Shown: one piece after another, positions 59,869 to 64,000 of the stretch | How positions within the stretch are numbered: the first letter of the stretch is position 1 | Layout of the letters: each line of letters starts with the position of its first letter | Origin: JABAYQ01 sp042091225 | Lineage (GTDB): Bacteria; Bacteroidota; Bacteroidia; Flavobacteriales; UBA7312 | Direction of reading: 5' to 3' | Assembly (NCBI GenBank): GCA_042091225.1 | Contig: JBELHW010000005.1 | Coordinates: 1-64,000, forward strand | Length of the DNA stretch: 64,000 bases | Notes under the pieces: generated by a model | What the model was told of the DNA's origin: nothing | Database searches by the model: none | The model's input: the letters and a program-made list of their open reading frames with translations, nothing else | Translations under genes and position numbers: made by a program

Positions 59869-61014
59869 ATGAAGTTCAACACAAAAGTAATTCATGCTGG
59901 TTTAGAACCAGATCCTACAACAGGAGCTGTTATGACTCCTATATACCAGACTTCAACTTATATTCAGAAATCTCCTGGAGATCATAAAGGCTTTGAATAT
60001 TCTAGAACTGGAAATCCAACAAGAGCCGCTTTAGAAGCTAATCTTGCAGCTCTTGAAAATGCTAAATATGGACTTTGTTTTGCTAGCGGCCTAGCTGCCA
60101 TCGATGCAGTTATAAAGTTACTAAAGCCTGGAGACGAGGTTGTCTCTACTAATGATTTATATGGGGGAACATATAGAATATTTACAAAGGTTTTTGAAAA
60201 TTATGGCATAAAATTTCATTTTATAGGCATGGAAAATGCTTCTAAAATTGAAGACTATATTAATAAAAAGACAAAACTTATTTGGGTAGAAACACCAACT
60301 AACCCGACACTAAATATTGTTGATATTGAAGCAGTTGCAAAAATTTCTAAAAAGCACAATCTTATTTTGGGAGTTGACAATACTTTCGCATCTCCATATT
60401 TACAAAATCCTATTGATTTGGGTGCCGATATAGTTATGCATTCGGTTACAAAATATTTAGGTGGCCATTCCGATGTAGTTATGGGCGCACTTATGCTAAA
60501 TAATGACACTCTAGCTGAGAAATTGTTTTTCCTTCAAAATAGTTGTGGTGCTGTTCCTGGTCCTATGGATAGCTTTTTAGTTTTAAGAGGAATTAAAACA
60601 CTTCATTTACGAATTCAACGCCATTGTGAAAACGGAAAAGAAATAGCTTATTTTTTAAAAAATCATCCTAAAGTAGAAAATGTGTACTGGCCCGGTTTTG
60701 AAGATCATCCTAATCATGATATTGCTAAAAAGCAAATGAAAGATTTTGGAGGAATGTTGTCTTTTTCGCTTAAAGGAAATAAGTTAGAAGACGCTTTTAA
60801 AGTTGTTTCTTCTACTCATTTTTTCACATTAGCCGAATCATTAGGTGGTGTTGAGTCTTTATGCGGACATCCTGCAAGTATGACTCATGCCGCTATTCCA
60901 AAGGAAGAAAGAGAAAAAACAGGTGTTGTAGACTCACTTATCAGACTAAGTGTTGGCGTTGAAGATATTGAAGATTTGATTTCTGATTTAGATTTAGCAT
61001 TAAAAGAAATATAA
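59869..61014 (+). CDS. PLP-dependent trans-sulfuration enzyme (cystathionine gamma-synthase/lyase)
   Basis: The 381-aa protein belongs to the Cys/Met metabolism PLP family: TPIYQTSTYIQ, YSRTGNPTRAALE (about 44-56), ETPTNPTLNIVDIE, the PLP lysine Lys195 in HSVTKYLGGHSDVVMG, and SLGGVESLCGHPASMTHA. It works in methionine or cysteine synthesis through cystathionine. Synthase (MetB) and lyase (MetC/CGL) cannot be separated by eye. It is followed directly by an SDR gene on the same strand. Confidence 0.93.
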   Translation: MKFNTKVIHAGLEPDPTTGAVMTPIYQTSTYIQKSPGDHKGFEYSRTGNPTRAALEANLAALENAKYGLCFASGLAAIDAVIKLLKPGDEVVSTNDLYGGTYRIFTKVFENYGIKFHFIGMENASKIEDYINKKTKLIWVETPTNPTLNIVDIEAVAKISKKHNLILGVDNTFASPYLQNPIDLGADIVMHSVTKYLGGHSDVVMGALMLNNDTLAEKLFFLQNSCGAVPGPMDSFLVLRGIKTLHLRIQRHCENGKEIAYFLKNHPKVENVYWPGFEDHPNHDIAKKQMKDFGGMLSFSLKGNKLEDAFKVVSSTHFFTLAESLGGVESLCGHPASMTHAAIPKEEREKTGVVDSLIRLSVGVEDIEDLISDLDLALKEI

Positions 61015-61719
61015 ATGAATTTATTTTACATTACTGGAGCAAGTAGCGGAATTGGTTTTGCACTTGCAAATCTTTTATTGAAAGATTCCAATAATATTGT
61101 AATTGGTCTTTCTAGAAGAAATAATATTGAGCATAAAAATTACCATCATATAACACATGATTTAACATTGCCTGTTCCTGTTGGAATTTTAGAACCTTTA
61201 GATGAGACTTATAAAAAGATTGTTTTAATAAATAATGCTGGTCAAGTAGGGCCAGTAAGCTCATTGGGCAAACATACTTTTGAAGAAATTAATGAAAATT
61301 ATTTTGTGAATCTAATTGCTCCTTCCTTACTATCTAACGATTTTATTGAAGCATATAAAAGTCATTCTGCATTAAAAATGATAATTAATGTTAGCTCAGG
61401 AGCAGCAAAATATCCCATAAAATCTTGGAGTACTTATTGTTCTTCAAAGGCTGGTTTAGATATGTTATCTTTAGTGATTCAAGAAGAAAATCCGGAGTTT
61501 AAAGTATACGCCATTGCTCCCGGAATTGTAGATACAGAAATGCAATCTGCTATAAGAAATGCTAAAAAAGAAGACTTTCCCGATTTAGATCGATTTATAG
61601 AGTATAAAAACCAGGGTGAATTATCTGATGCTAATCAGGTAGCGAAAAAGTTTTTGAAAATAATACAAAACCCCGATTTGTTTAATGAAACTATTTGTTC
61701 GGTAAGAGATATTGATTAA
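61015..61719 (+). CDS. Short-chain dehydrogenase/reductase
   Basis: The 234-aa protein has the classical SDR fold: TGASSGIGFALA (7-18), NNAGQVG (about 75-81), catalytic Ser in NVSSGAA and Tyr-x3-Lys in YCSSKAGLDM, then APGIVDTEMQ. It is a NAD(P)-dependent oxidoreductase similar to sepiapterin-reductase-like members in Bacteroidota. The substrate is unknown. It starts one base after the PLP-enzyme stop, so both are in one operon, and it converges on polA with a four-base gap. Confidence 0.9.
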   Translation: MNLFYITGASSGIGFALANLLLKDSNNIVIGLSRRNNIEHKNYHHITHDLTLPVPVGILEPLDETYKKIVLINNAGQVGPVSSLGKHTFEEINENYFVNLIAPSLLSNDFIEAYKSHSALKMIINVSSGAAKYPIKSWSTYCSSKAGLDMLSLVIQEENPEFKVYAIAPGIVDTEMQSAIRNAKKEDFPDLDRFIEYKNQGELSDANQVAKKFLKIIQNPDLFNETICSVRDID

Positions 61720-61723
61720 AAAC

Positions 61724-64000
61724 TTAGTGTGCCTCAAGCCAGTTTTTGCCTGTCCCTAAGTCTACATCTAAAGGAACACTAAGTTTAACAGCTTTTTCCA
61801 TTTTTTCCTTTATTAGTAATTTTATTTTTTCAAGTTCAGTAATGTCTACGTCAAAAACTAATTCGTCGTGTACTTGCAATAACATTTTACTATTTAGGTT
61901 TGCGTTAAAAATAGCCTCCTGAACATCTATCATTGCTATTTTGATAATGTCAGCAGCTGCTCCTTGAATAGGGGCATTTATGGCATTTCTTTCAGCGTAG
62001 CCTCTAACCACAGCATTTCTAGAGTTTATGTCTTTTAAAAATCTTTTTCTTCCCATTAATGTTTCTACATATCCTGTCTCTCTAGCCACATCAATACTTT
62101 TATCCATAAACTCTTTTACTTTTGGATATTGTAAAAAATAGTTATCAATTATTTCTTTAGCATCTGTTCTTTTTATACCTAACCTTTGGGATAGTCCGAA
62201 AGCAGAGATTCCATATATTATGCCAAAATTTACCATTTTAGCATTTGATCTTTGTTCTCTACTCACTTCTGATAAATTAACACCGTAAACTTTAGCAGCG
62301 GTAGCAGTATGAATATCTTCATTATTATTAAAGGCCGTCAACATGCCTTCATCTTGAGAAAGATGTGCCATTAAACGCAATTCAATTTGAGAGTAATCAG
62401 CAGCTAATAAAACATGATTTTCATCTTTTGCAATAAAAGCCTTTCTAACTTCTCTACCTTTTTCGCTTCGGATTGGTATGTTTTGCAAATTAGGATTTGT
62501 AGAGCTTAATCTTCCCGTTGCAGCAATAGTTTGTTGGTAGGTAGTGTGAATTCTTTGGCTGTCTTTTTTTGCTAGATTTGGTAAAGCATCAACATAAGTA
62601 GATTTTAACTTTTGCAATTGTCTAAAATCTAAAATATCATCAATAATAGTATGCTTTCCTTTTAGTTTTAAAAGAGTTTCTTCCGAAGTAGAATATTGCC
62701 CGCTTTTGGTTTTTTTAGGTTTATCTACTAATTTCAAATGTTCGAAGAGTACTTGCCCGAGTTGCTTTGGTGATGCCAAATTAAATGGTGCTCCTGCTAT
62801 TTCTTGAACATTCATATTTAATCGACTAATTTCTTTTTCTAGTTCTAAAGAAAAGGTATTTAAAGATTCAATATCAATTTTAATTCCTTCCATTTCCATT
62901 TGAGATAAAACAGGCACAAGCGGAAGTTCAATATTTTTAAATAACTTTTCTAAACCAGATGATTTTAATGATTTTTCAAAAATTGATTTTAATTGAAGTG
63001 TTATATCCACATCTTCACAGGCATATTGGCTTACCTTTTCAATATCAACCATTCGTAAACTTGTTTGTGAAGCTCCCTTTTTTCCAATTAGGGTTTCGAT
63101 ACTTATAGTTTGATAGTTTAGATAGTTTTCAGCTAGGATATCCATATTATGTCTTTGATCTGGCTCTAGCAAATAATGAGCTATCATTGTATCAAAGTAA
63201 GGTCCATTAACTTTAAGCCCATATTTAAATAAGACCTTATAGTCATATTTTAAATTTTGAGCAATTTTTTCGATTTCATCATTTTCAAAAAACGACTTAA
63301 ACTCAGATGCTATTTCTTGTTCTTTTCCCTGCTCAACCGGCACATAAAAAGCTTCATTCTTTTTAAAAGAAAATGAGAAGCCAACTAATTCGGCAGTGAT
63401 TGGGTCTAGACCAGTTGTTTCCGTATCGAAACAAACCGACTTTTGTTGTAGTAAAGTGTTTAAGAGCTCTTTTCTTTTCATTTCATTATCGACTAATTGA
63501 TAATTAGTTTTAAAGTCCTCTATGGTTTTAAAACTACTAAGCTCTGTTGTTTGTTCGCTTTGCTGAGAAAATAAGTCAAATTGATTGGTTGATACTTTTT
63601 TTGGCACATCAACTTTATCAATACTTTCTTGATTAATAGGTTCTTTGCTAAGTAATCTTTTAGCTAATGTTCGGAATTCAAGTTCTTCAAATAAGCTCGT
63701 TACTTTTTCTGAGTTAAATTTTTGAATCTTTAAATCCTTTTCAATTAATTCTACAGGGGCATCCAACAAAATTGTTGCTAATTTTTTTGACAGAATACCT
63801 TTGTCTTTATTGTTTTCAATCTTTTCTTTTAACTTTCCTTTAAGTTGATCAGTATTAGACAATAGATTTTCCATTGTTCCATACTGAGCAAGAAATTTTT
63901 TAGCTGTTTTTTCTCCTACTCCAGGTAGTCCAGGGATATTATCTACCGAATCACCCATCATGCCAAGAAAGTCTATTACTTGACTCACTTCTGTAATTTC
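61724..64000 (-). CDS. polA: DNA polymerase I (N terminus beyond the right edge)
   Basis: The frame is open to the window's end (759 codons seen; the true start lies outside, and the GTG at 63988 is internal). It contains the end of the 5'-3' nuclease domain (GMMGDSVDNIPGLPGVGEKTA), a 3'-5' exonuclease domain with its acids intact (FDTETTGLD, NLKYDYK, YACEDVDIT), and the polymerase domain with motifs A (DYSQIELRLMAHLS), B (RSNAKMVNFGIIYG) and C (QVHDELVFDV). It fills gaps in repair and removes Okazaki primers. Proofreading appears functional, unlike in many Pol I homologues of other phyla. Confidence 0.96.
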   Translation of the reverse strand, partial: EITEVSQVIDFLGMMGDSVDNIPGLPGVGEKTAKKFLAQYGTMENLLSNTDQLKGKLKEKIENNKDKGILSKKLATILLDAPVELIEKDLKIQKFNSEKVTSLFEELEFRTLAKRLLSKEPINQESIDKVDVPKKVSTNQFDLFSQQSEQTTELSSFKTIEDFKTNYQLVDNEMKRKELLNTLLQQKSVCFDTETTGLDPITAELVGFSFSFKKNEAFYVPVEQGKEQEIASEFKSFFENDEIEKIAQNLKYDYKVLFKYGLKVNGPYFDTMIAHYLLEPDQRHNMDILAENYLNYQTISIETLIGKKGASQTSLRMVDIEKVSQYACEDVDITLQLKSIFEKSLKSSGLEKLFKNIELPLVPVLSQMEMEGIKIDIESLNTFSLELEKEISRLNMNVQEIAGAPFNLASPKQLGQVLFEHLKLVDKPKKTKSGQYSTSEETLLKLKGKHTIIDDILDFRQLQKLKSTYVDALPNLAKKDSQRIHTTYQQTIAATGRLSSTNPNLQNIPIRSEKGREVRKAFIAKDENHVLLAADYSQIELRLMAHLSQDEGMLTAFNNNEDIHTATAAKVYGVNLSEVSREQRSNAKMVNFGIIYGISAFGLSQRLGIKRTDAKEIIDNYFLQYPKVKEFMDKSIDVARETGYVETLMGRKRFLKDINSRNAVVRGYAERNAINAPIQGAAADIIKIAMIDVQEAIFNANLNSKMLLQVHDELVFDVDITELEKIKLLIKEKMEKAVKLSVPLDVDLGTGKNWLEAH

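Noticed and set aside
1..64000. tRNA, rRNA, IS elements and integrases
   Set aside because: None was recognised on reading both strands; a tRNAscan/Infernal run would be decisive.

Overview
The window is AT-rich bacterial chromosome from a marine-type member of the Bacteroidota, most likely the order Flavobacteriales. This rests on five things seen here: C-terminal type IX secretion (T9SS) sorting domains on several large secreted proteins, Bacteroidota-type promoter elements (TAnnTTTG about 20-30 nt before start codons), a proteorhodopsin followed by a Blh retinal-forming enzyme, lineage families such as DUF6427, and very low GC. A futalosine-pathway menaquinone gene (mqnC) and a free-standing purQ suggest a lineage outside the core Flavobacteriaceae (Cryomorphaceae/Crocinitomicaceae-like). 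That placement is inference.

Layout. 1-2.4 kb: tail of a T9SS protein, a small unknown protein, a WcaF-like acetyltransferase and a DEAD-box helicase. 2.5-6.0 kb: a light-related block, with a photolyase/cryptochrome-like protein divergent from a green-type proteorhodopsin, then blh. The photolyase-like protein appears to lack all the iron-sulfur cysteines of its family. 6.1-24 kb: a surface and secretion block. It holds a 13-repeat T9SS adhesin-like protein, gmd, a WecA/MraY-type glycosyl-phosphate transferase, a RemB/Wzi-like outer-membrane protein, a PNGase F-like protein with an inserted LamG domain, a GT4 glycosyltransferase, a cohesin-like T9SS protein, and a tight run CotH / lipoprotein / VTC domain / DUF4956 / DUF2490 / rhomboid.

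24-46 kb: mostly housekeeping genes. These are rpoN and asnS, a TetR plus TolC/MFP/RND efflux operon, dxs, a small accessory patch (membrane protein, frameshifted lipoprotein, XRE regulator, perfect palindrome), and the conserved DUF177-rpmF-plsX-fabH-accB-accC fatty-acid operon, followed by pdxA and an M17 aminopeptidase. 46-64 kb: mqnC-ribE-DUF3817-Kunitz-like lipoprotein, a HAD phosphatase, lepA, yebC, an acyl-CoA carboxyltransferase, purD, DUF6341/DUF6427 proteins, purQ, nadD-gmk-yicC, an ArsC-like gene with a one-base frameshift plus an EamA transporter, a Cys/Met PLP enzyme, an SDR, and a polA that runs off the right edge.

No tRNA, rRNA, CRISPR array, IS element or prophage was recognised. 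Two genes (37700-38459 and 59403-59749) look broken by single-base changes in A/T homopolymers. They could be real pseudogenes or consensus errors. The most interesting module is the CotH-VTC-DUF4956 cassette, embedded among T9SS surface proteins and glycan genes.
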